From positions 10,755,501-10,819,500 of the forward strand of contig CM053798.1 in the NCBI GenBank assembly GCA_028671895.1: a stretch of DNA of 64,000 nucleotides, given 5' to 3'. Positions 10,490 through 22,326 of this stretch are shown piece by piece (position 1 is the first letter of the stretch; the number at the start of each line of letters is the position of its first letter). Under the pieces are notes generated by a model, which was not told the origin of the DNA, did no database searches, and saw only the letters and a list, made by a program, of their open reading frames with translations. A program made the position numbers and the translations under genes. Origin of the DNA: Oenanthe sinensis (taxonomy: Eukaryota; Streptophyta; Magnoliopsida; Apiales; Apiaceae).

Positions 10490-13400
10490 ATGGCTCACCA
10501 ATTTTCACTTGCGAAAAATAATTTCTTTAACATTACTACGGAAATTGGTGATCATCTCCCGCGCTTCAAGTTTTGGGTACGATTTCTCAATTTGTACTCC
10601 AAGGCTAGTGTTGCTTTTACTGCTAAACCAACACTAGTCCATGATGCTTTACAACAATTATGGACTAGTGCGGTTACATTTGGGAGCAAATCTACCCCCT
10701 ATGGTTTCAGGTTTACCTTGGCGGGTCAGGAATATGAAGTTACGGATGAAGTGTTCAACAGGGTTCTGGGATTCCCAGTCAAAGATGTTATCCTCCTTCT
10801 GGACGGATCTCAACTGGCGCCATCCAGAAACAATACTTCCATGTGGAATGGAATTATTTTTTCGAGGCCATCACAAGATGTTTTCGGGTGCACGAAAAAG
10901 ATTATCATCAGATTCCAATTCCCATGCAAGTCTTTGCAGTTTCCCTAACCCGTGAACTGGACATTAATTATGAAAGAATCGTTCTTTCAGAAATAGTGGC
11001 TACAATGGGATCATCTGAAAGCAGAGACCTTACAACTACTAATGTTGTATGCTGGTATCCTCGTTTCTTACAAGTACTTATTAATCACTTAGTACCAACT
11101 GATGCTTTCTCTGTAAGACAGGCATTTGCAACGAGTGCAACATCTGCATCACTGGGCATGGGCACCCAGTCACTCACAACAATCGCTAATCAGGATAAAC
11201 ATCACGGTAAAGCGATGACTATTCCTGCTAATATTCAAGTGTGGCTTCACTATGATGCAGGTATTACATCAATGGCGGGGACCTCGCACGTCTCATCACA
11301 TGCTCAGAATCCATCTGCACATGCTGACGCATTTCAAGGGATTCCTGACGAGCCTCTTAGTGATGAAGATGATGATGACCATTCTCACGGTCAAACCTCT
11401 ACCGATCAAAGGGAAAGACAACCTACTCCACATGATGATTCTGATCCCTTTGTTGGACAAGGTAATGAAGGAGGTACGTTTTTTGAACATACTTCTTCTT
11501 CATCTAAATCTGATTCCATGGCCCAAGGATCTGCTATCCCGCAGGATCTATCCCAGGGCGAGAGCTACATTTCTGATTCTGATTTTGATACTCTTGCTTT
11601 TTCTCTTTCACCCTCGCTGACGGGAGTTAAAAGGCCGGCACCTGTAGATTTAGGTGAGGGTTCTGAGAATGATCCCGAAGTGCAGCCACTTATTCGGAAG
11701 AAAGCCAAATTTTCACATGCTGCAACTTCCAAAGCCCAGTCCAAACCTAGTGTGTCTATCACAACCACTCCACCTCACGTGAGTGGTTCACCCATTGCAC
11801 ATTCTACACATAGGGATTTTGGTGAGGATTTTGTCCCTTCTGAAGAGCCTGTTGCTTCAGAAAGGCCAGAAGCTTTCATTGCTTCAGAAGTACCTTCACC
11901 GGTACATACTGATACTGCAGAGAGGATCGGTTCTGATGTTGTACTGGAACACTCTGTAGCCTCTCAGCCAGAGATTCCACCTCAAGATATAACAGGAACA
12001 GATCCCATAACTGCTACTCATTTTGCTTATCCAGTTTCTGTAGGTACTGCTTTCGCTTTCAGGAATATTGTTGAAGACATACACGAGCGTGAGACAGGGA
12101 GTGTGTGTGAGCGTTTAGGGAGTGAGGGACCTTCATTTTCAAGGCCCGAAACTGAGCGAAAAACTGTAACAGAACGATTTTTAGAGCGAGGACACCCAAG
12201 CCAAACACCGTCCCTTAATCTTGAAAATCTTGACACTCGTATGACAGCAATTGAAAATGAAATAAAACAGTTCGGGCAGTCGATGAGGCAGTTAGGGATC
12301 AATGTTGCAGACAACAAGAGAGCTCTTGATGACTACGCAGCACGAATGGCCAGTCAAACCACATCATTCGATGAATTGGCAAACAAGATGAATGACTTGG
12401 GCCACGCTGGTGGTGGCTTGGGCAGCACTCTTTATGATCGAATGGGAGCAGTGGAAAGCATAATGCATAAAATGGCAACGGAAATAAGTAGACTGATGTA
12501 TGCAGTTCGGAGCTTTGTTCCCCCAGAGTGCTTTGACGATCAATATAACCAACCTCCCCCTGATAATGATGGAGCTGATGGTGCTGGTGGAGCTGGACCC
12601 TCGGGTTCGGGTTTTGGTGGTTCCTATGCTACTGGTGGATCAGGAGAGAAGAGTGGTGTTCAGGATAACTCACCTAAGGGGGAGAGTGCAAAGGAGACGA
12701 GACAGCAGTCGCTAATTATTCAGGAGATTGAAGAACAGACTACTGATTTTGTCAAAGAAAATGAGCTAGTAATTGAAGAGGAGGCTCAGAGGAAGAGAAA
12801 GGGTAAGGCAGTGGTGGCTGAGCAAGAAGAGCCATTCATTGACTTGAGTTATCAATAGAAAGAAGTACATGAGGTACTTAATTCAGATTCTCATATGGAG
12901 GATGTACCTTTAGCATATGCAATTAAAAGATCTTTGATGGAACAAGGTGAAGGTGCTGGAATGTCTTCCGGAAAGCCTGAAGAAATACCTGTTGATAAAG
13001 AGACCCTGGAAGCTCAACAGTTGGCCTTGGAACAAGCTCAGTTCTATAAAATAAAGATGATGCAGGATGAGGTTGTTTTCCTTGAAAATCAAGCGGAGCT
13101 CAAGGAGAAACAGTATGATCATGAGCTTGCAAGGTTAGCTGATCCTCAAGTTGATCTAGACAAGAGAAGGATCTGACAGAAATGGGATGATGGAAGGAAG
13201 ATTCTATTGGGAGTTTGTACGAAGGGAACTCATAACAAAGAGGCGGAAGTCTTATTCTACAACTTGAACTTGCAGAATCCACTGACTGTTGACTATATAA
13301 GTGCTTTGAAAAGGTTGATCTCTAAAGTCAGAGTTGGATACAATGCGATGGTTAAGGAGTGACAGGTCATCTTGTCTTTAGTCGAAGGAGTCCCGACATC

Positions 13401-14541
13401 TTTCTTGTATGTGGATGATCAATTCATCTTGAGAAGATCTGTTTCAGAGTTGTTCTTGCTAGCAACAAAAATTCAATATTCTCAAGCTGAGGAGCTTAGT
13501 ATTCTGTATAGAGATCAGTTAATGCAGCTAGCAGAGGACAAGGGACCAGAATTCTCAGCAAATCCTGATATTGTTTGGATGGTTGTTAATGGAAAAATGA
13601 AGAGGGTTAGTTTAGAAGAAAATGACCTAATGGCTCTATCGGTAGAATCTCTAAAAGCTGTCTGTAGGCAAATGATGAGTAAGGGATTCACCTCTGACAT
13701 TAAGGAGAAGTCAGTGGAGTTTATTGAGAGGATCATATTCAAAATGAGCAATGAGATTTGGAAGTGTGATATTATTGCTCCAAACCCTCTAGACAATGTA
13801 AAGGTTGAGCCGGAGCTAATTGAAAGAAATTGGAATATTCTACAAGATGTTAAAAATGTAGATGAAGCTCTGACTCTTCCTTCTGGATCACTGGAACAAG
13901 GAGAAATAAGGGAGGCAATTGGTGTTCCAGGAAGAGATAGTGTATACTGGATACACTCGTATGACAATGACACAGCTGATGCTTTAACGTTCATAGATGC
14001 AGACCAGAATCAAACATTATTGCATATGAGTAGAAAATGGATGCTGCAGACTCAAGATGCCGCATTTCTGGAAAAAGTTTTAGAAGTATTCAAATGGGGC
14101 GAAGTGGAGAATGAGGATGTGGATGAGAAGCAGAGACTTCTGAAGTACTTGTCTGAAGTAGTGGTGGAGAAGAAGCGAATGGAGCGAGATGCGGCTAGTA
14201 TCCACAATACTAACCGTGTCAAGGGCTACCCTAAAATGATCTATTGTCAGTTTAAGGCTGATAAATCACATTGGAAATCTCAACTCATAATGAAGAATTT
14301 TGAGGATATTCCAAAGATCAGAACTACTTAGGAGGTGGACAAACTCAGAAGGCTTTTCAAGCATCCTTATCCAGAGCCCAAGAATCCTCTAGAAATGGAA
14401 GCGGTAAGTCTGTTGAATGCAAGGTGGAAACAGCTTCATGATCCAGTCTACAAGAGAGAACAACAGCAGAAGGAAAGGCGCAGAAAGCTTAAAGAAGAGA
14501 AGCGCCAAGCTGAAGAAGCTAGGAAGAGGAGACAGAATTAG
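10490..14541 (+). pseudogene. Element C third ORF, about 1350 codons, broken
   Basis: Function unknown. It starts at ATG 10490 (MAHQFSLAKNNFFN). A frameshift lies at about 10780-10850, and stops follow at 12856, 13174, 13362 and 14329 in one common frame. The N-terminal domain (to about residue 210) matches the third ORFs of D and E in motif order: LWTSA, a short beta-rich stretch FTLAGQEYEVT followed by LGFPV, EWNYFFEAI, then a YPRFLQVLINHL motif. The middle is acidic and Ser/Pro-rich, a coiled coil covers about 12200-12500, a Gly-rich run follows (12570-12660), and the C-terminus is strongly basic (KREQQQKERRRKLKEEKRQ). Length is close to that in D (about 1350 codons). No catalytic motif was recognised. 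An envelope role, proposed for some SIRE third ORFs, is not supported by any visible signal or transmembrane segment. Confidence 0.8.
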
Positions 14542-14937
14542 AATTAAAGGTCAGAGTGGTGTGAACTTGAAGTTGGAAAAAGTTCATATCTGTTGGTTGC
14601 TTTAACTCACTTGAGGAAAATTCACCTGATCACGGTATGCGAGATAGGCTAACTTACCATAGTGTAACCGTGAATCAGAGTGGATCCAATAAGGTGATAT
14701 AAGTTTGACTGAAAGGTATGAAATAATCCAGGTGATAGGAATCACTCAAATGGTCTTTAATTTGAAGTTCGAATTCTTTGTCTAGCTTAAGTTTTATTTA
14801 TTCTAGTTCTTTGAATTGTTTTCCAAGTTTATTTCAGTTGTAATTTAAACAAGACAGTAATGTTATTTATCTTTTTCTCGTCTTATTGTTTAGTTGAGTT
14901 ATCCCTTGTTAATTTGAATGTCGTTGTTAGACTATCA
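14542..14937 (+). other. 3' untranslated region of element C
   Basis: Non-coding stretch between the third ORF and the polypurine tract. No repeat or gene was recognised. Confidence 0.7.
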
Positions 14938-14950
14938 AATAGGGGGAGAT
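14938..14950 (+). promoter_or_regulatory. Polypurine tract of element C
   Basis: AATAGGGGGAGAT ends immediately before the TG of the 3' LTR at 14951. Confidence 0.92.
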
Positions 14951-16159
14951 TGAAAGGCAGAGTGTCTAAACTTGTAACACTATAACTTATGTAACTCAAC
15001 TAAAAGAAAAGATACTTAACTGGAAGACAATCAAGAACATGAAGCCACAAAGAAATCAATACTAAATGAAGACATGGTAATTGATACAATTCAACATGTT
15101 AACTATGATCAAACAAAGAAGAAATCATTGAAAGAAGTTCAAGATAGAGTTGTTCATGCCTCAGTGATTTGTAACTTAAAGGTTCAAGATCATAACTATC
15201 AGTATCAATAAGCCTAATTGATTCCAAGTGAACAAGAAGGAAAACAATAATTGGAAAGCCACATTACTAATTGAATATGGTAATCTATTCAAGAAGCATA
15301 GACACTATCAAGACTAGTCACTTATGAATCAGACCATTGCATCAAGTGTCAGGACATTGATAGCAAGTTTATGTCAGTAATAGAGATCCAGGTTCAAGAG
15401 CTTGTTGAAGAATATGGAAGACATAAAGAAATCACAAGTTCAAGATGTTGCATTGAAGTTTCAAGTTGAAGCCCAGAATTTCTCTAAGTACAAAATGTTC
15501 GAGATGGCCAAGTAGAATATTCCTATGTAGAAATTCTACTTAAATGTTCGAGATGGCCAAGTAGAATATTCCTATGTAGAAATTCTACTTAAATGTTCGA
15601 GATAGCCAAGTAGAATATTCCTATGTAGAAATTCTACTTAAATGTTCGAGATAGCCAAGTAGAATATTCCTATGTAGAAATTCTACTTAAATGTTCGAGA
15701 TGGGCCAAGTAGAAATTCTCAAGTAGATGTTCTACATAGAGGGCAGTTTCAACATGACACATGGCATCATCTAATTGGCAGATTTCCAAGCTTTCAAGAT
15801 AGATAAGATTTATGTGGACATCATTGGGCCACGTATATCTTAGTCTTTGAAGACTACAGGACATATATTACAAGTAGTATAAATAGAAGTACTTGAGTAT
15901 TTTTTTAAGAGAGCAATATTTTAGAGATAAACACTTGTAAAAGAGAGAGAGAGTATTCACAGAGCTTAGCATCATTTACTATCCTCTTTAATTCTAGTGT
16001 ACTTTGTAATGAATGTTGTAGCAACCCTTTCAAGTTATATATAAGACATATATTTTTTGAATAATTGTATTCATTTATTTACATGGTATTTATTGCTTCT
16101 TAAATTCGAAAATTTGTATTCACCCCCCCCCCCCCTCTACAACACATTTGGACCTAACA
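14951..16159 (+). repeat. 3' LTR of element C (1209 bp)
   Basis: It runs from TGAAAGGCAGAG to GGACCTAACA and is followed by TCTTA. Four full 49-bp TTCGAGAT units run from about 15493 to 15690. TATA box TATAAATA is at 15878-15885. The C-run at 16122-16135 is longer than in the 5' LTR. Apart from the repeat number, a 44-bp deletion in the partner and scattered substitutions, the two LTRs are near-identical. Confidence 0.95.
15493..15690 (+). repeat. 49-bp tandem repeats in 3' LTR of C
   Basis: Four full copies of the same unit as at 1503-1690, then a truncated one. Confidence 0.9.
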
Positions 16160-16164
16160 TCTTA
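16160..16164. repeat. Target site duplication of element C, right copy (TCTTA)
   Basis: It is identical to 958-962 and restores the reading of element B across the insertion. Confidence 0.95.
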
Positions 16165-17077
16165 GCATCAAGAAACTCCTTAACAGTCACTTTCTCAAAT
16201 TCAGTAAAAACAACTCCATACTAGTCAAAAATTCTGGTTAACAACAAACCATAAGGCAATCCAGTTGATTGATTACCTTCAAAGACCTCCATCATGTTCC
16301 TCAAAATTAAATATGATAAATCAAACTTTTTCCTAGCTAAAATCATAGCAACCACACAAACATCCTGACTATTAAAATTTGACCTACTTCCCAACCGAGG
16401 ACAAATATTAGCTATACACACTTTGAACAGTATATGAGCCATGGGCATAACTAAAGCAGTAATAGGTTTAGTGAATTCCAAGATACCCTGCAAACCCTAA
16501 CTGTGTTTAATTAATCTAAAGGACCAAAATCCTCCAACATAACAATACCCTTTTTGGTAAACACAGACACTTCACACGGGTTGACAATTCTTAAAATAGA
16601 ATTCAAAACGAACACATTCAAAGTAATTTTCTTCTCTTGAACATAAGACACATAATTTCCAAACTTATCGGTTATTAAGTTAGCATAATATTCTTGAACA
16701 GACTCAGGATAATAGTCTTTGGATAAATCAACCAAGAATGATTCAAAACCTATATCAGCGAATAGCTTAACAGAACCACAATTTTGAAAAGCCTTACCAG
16801 ATATCAGACGCCCATACACAATCTTTTGGTTTGAAAGATCGAGAGTTTTGAACCTGGTTTCCATCTCATCATAACTAAATCTTAAACAACGATTGACATT
16901 CTTTGCTTTATACCCTTCTTGATCACTAGAACGACCAATACCCGAACCTTCTTCCTCACTGTCAAGGAAAACTCATTCCACATGATCATCATCCTCATCG
17001 ATTAACTTTCGCTTGAGCTTGCTCACTTTGGAACCCTGACCTGCTGAAGCAACTTTCATTTTCCTTGTTTGACGCAT
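16160..17077 (-). pseudogene. Element B third ORF, N-terminal part, broken
   Basis: It starts at the minus-strand ATG whose complement is 17075-17077 (MRQTRKMKVASAGQG), followed by a basic and then acidic stretch. A TGA falls after DDDHVE. The segment 16511-16864 reads METRFKTLDLSNQKIVYG and contains YYANLITDKFG and LNSILRIVN. This resembles the family I know as putative plant transposon protein; that name is from memory, not a search. A frameshift lies between about 16493 and 16520, then 16221-16493 continues with ILARKKFDLSYLILRNMME. A TAG follows ..LLTRIFD. The frame is then cut by element C. Its sequence is clearly different from the third ORFs of C, D and E, though it sits in the same place. 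Function unknown. Confidence 0.75.
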
Positions 17078-17589
17078 GATTTTGATGATTGATAAAATAA
17101 CCCTAATTGAGAGTGAATATCTGTTGATAACTAGTTTGAATAGAGTAGATCTGATTTGTTGCCTTGGATATAGGAATGCGAAGAGCCGCGTATGAAAAAC
17201 CTCTACTATTCCTATTTTAATTGACTAAAAGAGAGTATTTTTCAGATAAAAACCCGACCCCTTATTATATTAAACATATTTAAAAAAAATCAGATAAGCA
17301 CAAAGTTATCAATTAGGCACATAAAAAAAATATAATGTGATAAATCCTAAACATCACATAATTCAAAATTTTAAATCACTAATTACGGCCTTGAAATATA
17401 AAAAGTCCAGCACAGATAACAAGTTAGTGGGATATGCCAACTAAATCACACGGAACACATATACGATACATATATGGAAACAATTTTTAACAATTATAGC
17501 ACATTTATTGTGAGTAAATATGAAGAAGCGAAAACACATATTATTTTAGTACGTTGCAAGATTAGAAAAACCTGGTGTCAGCTTGCTGA
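17078..17589 (-). other. Spacer between pol and third ORF of element B
   Basis: About 500 bases with no coding frame. One copy of the B word (TCAGCTTGCTGAC on the plus strand) is at about 17579-17591, overlapping the pol stop. The rest is AT-rich with nothing recognised. Confidence 0.7.
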
Positions 17590-20500
17590 CTAGATATTAC
17601 ACATGCCAAGTTCCCTTCTTATAATAGAAAATCTTTCTATTGTTAAAGGCTTGGTAAATATATCAGCTAGCTGATACTCTGCAGGCACAAAAATAAGCTT
17701 AATCTTCCCTTTTGCCACATTGTCTCTCAAGAAATGACGTCTCACATCGATATGCTTTGTTCTTGAGTGGTTGACAGGAATTTATGAGGTGTTGATAGCA
17801 CTGATACTGTCACAATATATTGGAATCCTTCCACATTTAATTCCAAAATCCTTTAGTGTTTGAATCATCCATAGCATTTGAGAGCAACAACTGCCAGCTG
17901 CCAAGTACTCCCCCACAACTGTTGATAAAGCAACAAAGTTTTGTTTCTTGCATTGCCCAGTCACCAAACTTTAGCCTAAGAATACACAAACACCACTTGT
18001 ACTTTTACAATTAGTGTGACAACCTGCATAATCTGCATCACTATATCCAACAAGATCAAATGCATTTGTGATATGATAAAATAAAGCCAAATTAATAATA
18101 CCACTTAAATATTTAAAGATTTTCTTAACATCATTATAATGGGACTCTTTAGGCTTACATTGAAATCGAGCACATACACAAACTGCATACATAATGTCAG
18201 GTCTAGAAGCAGTAAGATACAGTAAGCTACTAATCATACCTCTATTCTTACGAATATCAACATCTACACCCTTTTCATCTGTTGTCAACTTGCTAGCTTG
18301 ACTCATTGGTATTGATTTTGCCTTGACATTTTCAAATCCAATGCTCTTGAATAGATTCTTTATGTATTTGGATTGATGCATAAAGATTTTATCTTTTATT
18401 TATTTTACTTGAAGACCTAAAAAATAATTGAGTTCTCCCATCATTCTCAAATCACACTCACTGTGCATACACTTTGAAAACCACTCACACATGGCATCAT
18501 TAGTAGATCCAAATATGATATCATCCACATAAATTTGAACAACAAGTATATCCTTACCATCAAATTTAAGGAATAAAGTTGAATCAATTTTACCTCGAAT
18601 AAAGCCATTCTTGAATAGAAACTTACTCAACCATTCATACTAAGACCTAGGAGTTTGCCTTAGTCCATACAATGCCTTCTTTAATTTGTAGACATGTTTT
18701 GGATACTTTTCATGCTCGAAGCTCGGAGGTTTCTTGACATAAACTTTCTATTTGAGATAGCCATTAAGAAATGCACTTTTGACATCCATTTGATGAAGCT
18801 TAAATTTCTTATAGCATGCAAATGAAAGTAGCATTCTTATTGACTCCAGCCTTGAAACATGTGCATAAGTCTGATCAAAATCAATCCCTTCTTGTTGATT
18901 GTAGCCTTGTACAACTAGCCTTGCCTTGTTCCTGGTAATTATACCAAATTTATTAACTTTATTCTTGAAGACCCATTTAGTACCAATGACTGAGACATCT
19001 TTAGGCTTTTTCACAAGTTCAACACATCACATCTTTTGAATTGTTTCAGCTCCTCTTGCATAGCCATGATCCAATTCTCATCTTCTAAAGCATCTTGAAT
19101 ATTTTTGGGTTCCTCTTGAGCTAGAAAAGCTACAAAAGCACAGAAGTTTAATTTCCCTCTTCTAGTCTTAACACCCTCAGAAGCATCACCAATAATTTGT
19201 GTCGATGGATGATTTTTCACAGTCTTTGTAGCTTTGGGAAGAGAATGTTGAGATATCTCCTCATGAACAGCTCTAATAGGAGTTGTTGTCCTTGCTATAG
19301 GAGTTTATGACCCTCCTAGATTGAGTTTAGATAGCTGTTCAATGGTATCATCTATTGAGATTGAAATGTTAGCTGGCTGATTTGATGTTCCAGCTTGTTG
19401 ATTGTATATCTGTTAAACAGTAGATGTTGTAGCAGCTTGCTCTTTTGACTTGTCAGCTTGCTAACTACCTGATCTTGCAGTAGCTTTAGTACTTCTAGTA
19501 GTAGCTTTATTACTTTCATCATCATCACCTGCATCATCTTCCTCATCTCTTGGAAGATCATTGTCAGGTTCATGAAATATAACATCAATAGACTCATCAA
19601 CAATGCGTTTCTTTAAATTAAAGATTCTATATGCTCTACTAGGTAAAGAATAACCAAGAAAAATTGCCTCATAAGAGATATCATCGAATTTACCATCCAT
19701 ATCGATTTTCTTGAGGACAAAGCATTTTGAACCAAAGACCTTGAAGTAACCGATGTAGGTCTTTTGTTCCTCAACAGCTCATATGGAATTTTCACAAGAA
19801 TAGGCCTGAGCACCACTCTGTGAAGAACATAGCAGGCTGTGTTCAATGCTTCTGCCCAAAAACTCCTTGAGAGCTTGCTTTCCTGTAATAAAGTTCTAGC
19901 AGTTTCCTCCAAGGACCCGTTCTTTCTTTCTACTACTTCATTATGTTGTGGAGTTCTAGGTGCAGAGAATTCATGAGTGATGCCCCTTTCTTCACTGTAA
20001 GTGACAAATTTTTTCTTGAATTTACCACCTCGATCACTTCTTATACCTACAAGTCTGGTATCCAGCTTGTTCTTAAGTACCTTAATTAGCTTCTCAAATT
20101 CTTCAAATGCAGAATCTATAGTATGAAGGAATAAAACCCAAGTAAAACGAGTATAATCATCAACAATAACAAAACCGTATTGTTTACCTCCAATACTTTT
20201 ATAAGATTCTGGACCAAATAAATCAAGATGCAATAATTCTAAGGGTTTTATAGTAGATACAACCTTTTTCGCCTTGTGTAAACTTTGAATCTGTTTGACT
20301 AATTGACATGCATTATAAACTTGTGTCTTGACATACTTTAATTTTGGCAAACCCCTCACTAGTTTCTTGCTAGCTAATCTGTTGAGCAAGTCCATGTGAG
20401 CATGACCCAATCTTCTATGCCAAATTGTTGGATCATTTTCAACAGTAACTAAGCAACAAGCTATTTCCTGTAATTCAAAGTCTAAAACATACACATTGAC

Positions 20501-20860
20501 TTCCCTTCTAGCAACTAGAGGAATTTGGTTAATAGCAACAGTAATAAAACATTTATCTTTATAAAAAACAACGGAATGAACATCATCATGCAACTGACTT
20601 ACACTAAGCGAATTATATTTTAAGCCCTTAATATAACGAACATTATCAATAAAGGTTGTGTCATTACCTACTTTACTTTTACCCAAAATAGGAAGAGTCT
20701 TACTATCACCAATTGTGATACCTCCACCTTTCTTGAATTTGAGACTAATGAACTGAGCTTTGTCTCCACACATATGTCTTGTACATCCACTATTAATGAT
20801 CCATGATTTCGATTTGATCTTAGCAGTAAGACATATTTACAAAACAAACAAAAACAACAC
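17590..20860 (-). pseudogene. pol: Element B pol (PR-IN-RT-RNase H), broken
   Basis: Read leftwards: protease motif with a changed catalytic residue, INSGCTRHMCG, where Asp has become Asn (AAT, complement of 20792-20794); GAG-pre-integrase; integrase with LHLDLFGPESY, IRSDRGGKF and PQHNEVVERKN; a Ser/Gln-rich linker around 19250-19500 holding the B word; reverse transcriptase with WVFKNKVNKFG and YVDDIIFGSTN; RNase H with LVGYSDADYAGC and a degenerate STVVGEYLAAG. It ends with GMCNI and TAG at 17590-17592. Stops and frameshifts are spread throughout (for instance Trp to TAG in PRSWYEW near 18641). The protease change alone would prevent polyprotein processing. Confidence 0.9.
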
Positions 20861-22326
20861 TTAACCTTTTGGTACCCATATTGGCTTGGGTCCTGACTGG
20901 TTAGTAGCAAGTATATAGAGAACATTTAATTCAGATTTCTTGATCCACATTTGAACCACTTTAGGAGAGGAATTTTGTGTTCTTTGTTTCCTGTCAAAAC
21001 CATTTTGGATAGCTGTCTGTTTGTTCCAATAAGCTAGCTTCTTGTCAGTTTCTTTCAGGTAAATTCTGGTAGCTCGCTGAGATCTGCAATTTTGATCTAA
21101 ATGACCTTTACCACCACATTTCTTGCAGCTTGTCCAGGGCATAACATATTTATATGAATTTTGATCTAAATGACCTTTACCACCACATTACTTTAGTGTA
21201 ATAGCCCTCTTGTTGAAGTTCAAACCAACTCCTTCCTTGTCCAAAGGTACCTTGATGCTTTTCATCATTGATTTGAGGCCTTCTTCTCCTTGACCAAAAG
21301 TGCCCATGCCTTTTTTGAGCTTTATGACTTCATTTTCCAAGGAAACAATTCTTTCTGCTTGCTTTGATGAAGTAGCAGCAGGCTGAGATGTATTGTCAGC
21401 ACGATCAGATGATGTTTCAGCAGACTGAGATGTAGTTTCAGCAAGCTGAGATGATTCTTTCTTGGAAGATTCTCTGAGTTTGAATATTTCAAGACATGCA
21501 TCCCTTGACTCTATATCAGCCTTTAGATCAGAAATCTTATTAGCTAGAGTATTGTTCCTTTTCAATAGAATTTTGTTGAAACCTTCTAGATCTTCAATTT
21601 TTGATTCAAGCTCTTTGATTTTGACTTCATTTATAGCTTTAACAGGTTCCTTGTTTTCAATTAGTGATTCCACATTTGCCATTAAATCTTGAACCATCTG
21701 TCTAAGGTAAGCATTATTTTCTGACAGCTTGATCTTTTCTGTCCTTACTGAGTTATATTCCTCTAATGGAATACTATCTTGATCCTACATGGTTAGTTCA
21801 TATAGAATAATATTATCAGAAGAAATATCAAATCTAAATGATTTTACCTCACTTTTATCATCATCAGAATCACTTTCAGCAATGATCTCCTCAGTTAAGC
21901 CTCGAACAATATCATCCTCCATTCTAACTAATGCAAAGTTGACCATATCATCATTGTTGTCACTTTCACTTGGTGAAATGTCTTTTTCATCATCACTCCA
22001 GGTTAGCAAAGCTTTAGATTTCTTCTTGTCTTTGTATCCAGCTTGCTGCTTCCCTTTCAACTTGTAACAGTCCTTCTTGAAATGGCTAGGTTTGCCACAT
22101 TCAAAACATGTTGAATCTCCCTTGGAATCTTTGAAGAACTTCTTAGTTTTAGAGAAGCCTGAACTCCTCATTTCTCTCTTCATCTTGTTCTTTTGTTCGA
22201 TCATTTTTCTGATTTTTCTGGACATGAGAGCTATTTTCTCATCTGATTCATCATCAGATTCCAACTTGCTGTCATCACCATGAAGTGCCAAATTCTTCAT
22301 TTTAGAAGTAAGATAAGAACTGTTAT
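20861..22326 (-). pseudogene. gag: Element B gag, C-terminal two thirds, broken
   Basis: The UBN2-type N-terminal domain is missing; the frame is cut at 22326 by LTR G. What remains is a zinc knuckle CFECGKPSHFKKDC (about 22090), an acidic Asp/Ser stretch, a coiled-coil segment with the B word encoding SAETSS/QPAATSS-type linkers (about 21350-21480), a second zinc knuckle CKKCGGKGHLDQNC (about 21090), and the closing IWVPKG before TAA at 20861. Stops at 21785 and 21188 are in the same frame. A 33-bp segment over the second knuckle is duplicated (21088-21120 and 21157-21189). Confidence 0.88.
21088..21189 (-). repeat. Local duplication of part of the second zinc knuckle in B gag
   Basis: The 33 bases 21088-21120 and 21157-21189 are identical and start AATTTTGATCTAAATGACC. 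The copies are 69 bp apart. The outer copy ends in a stop codon where the knuckle cysteine would be. Confidence 0.9.

Larger units (their letters stand above)
963..16159 (+). mobile_element. Element C: complete 15.2 kb SIRE-type copia retrotransposon
   Basis: Two LTRs in the same orientation, a tRNA-Met primer site, gag, pol, a long third ORF and a polypurine tract are all present and bounded by the duplication TCTTA. Coding regions carry at least a dozen stops and at least two frameshifts, so this copy is not autonomous. Two large arrays of TTCGA-containing tandem repeats lie outside the genes (about 2588-2718 and 9225-9890) and a third array is inside each LTR. The element is nested in the third ORF of minus-strand element B. 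Confidence 0.95.
16160..22326 (-). mobile_element. Element B: minus-strand SIRE-type copia, proximal part
   Basis: From right to left it holds gag without its N-terminus, pol and the first part of the third ORF. The rest of the third ORF continues at 731-957 on the other side of element C. Its right end is cut at 22326, where an LTR of another family (G) begins. No primer site or 5' LTR is attached. Its word is CAGCAAGCTGA (minus strand), seen in gag, the integrase-RT linker and just after pol. Confidence 0.9.

Noticed and set aside
10490..14541. Third ORF as a retroviral-type envelope gene
   Set aside because: No signal peptide, transmembrane helix or cleavage site is visible in C, D or E; the env-like label used for some SIRE elements is not supported here.
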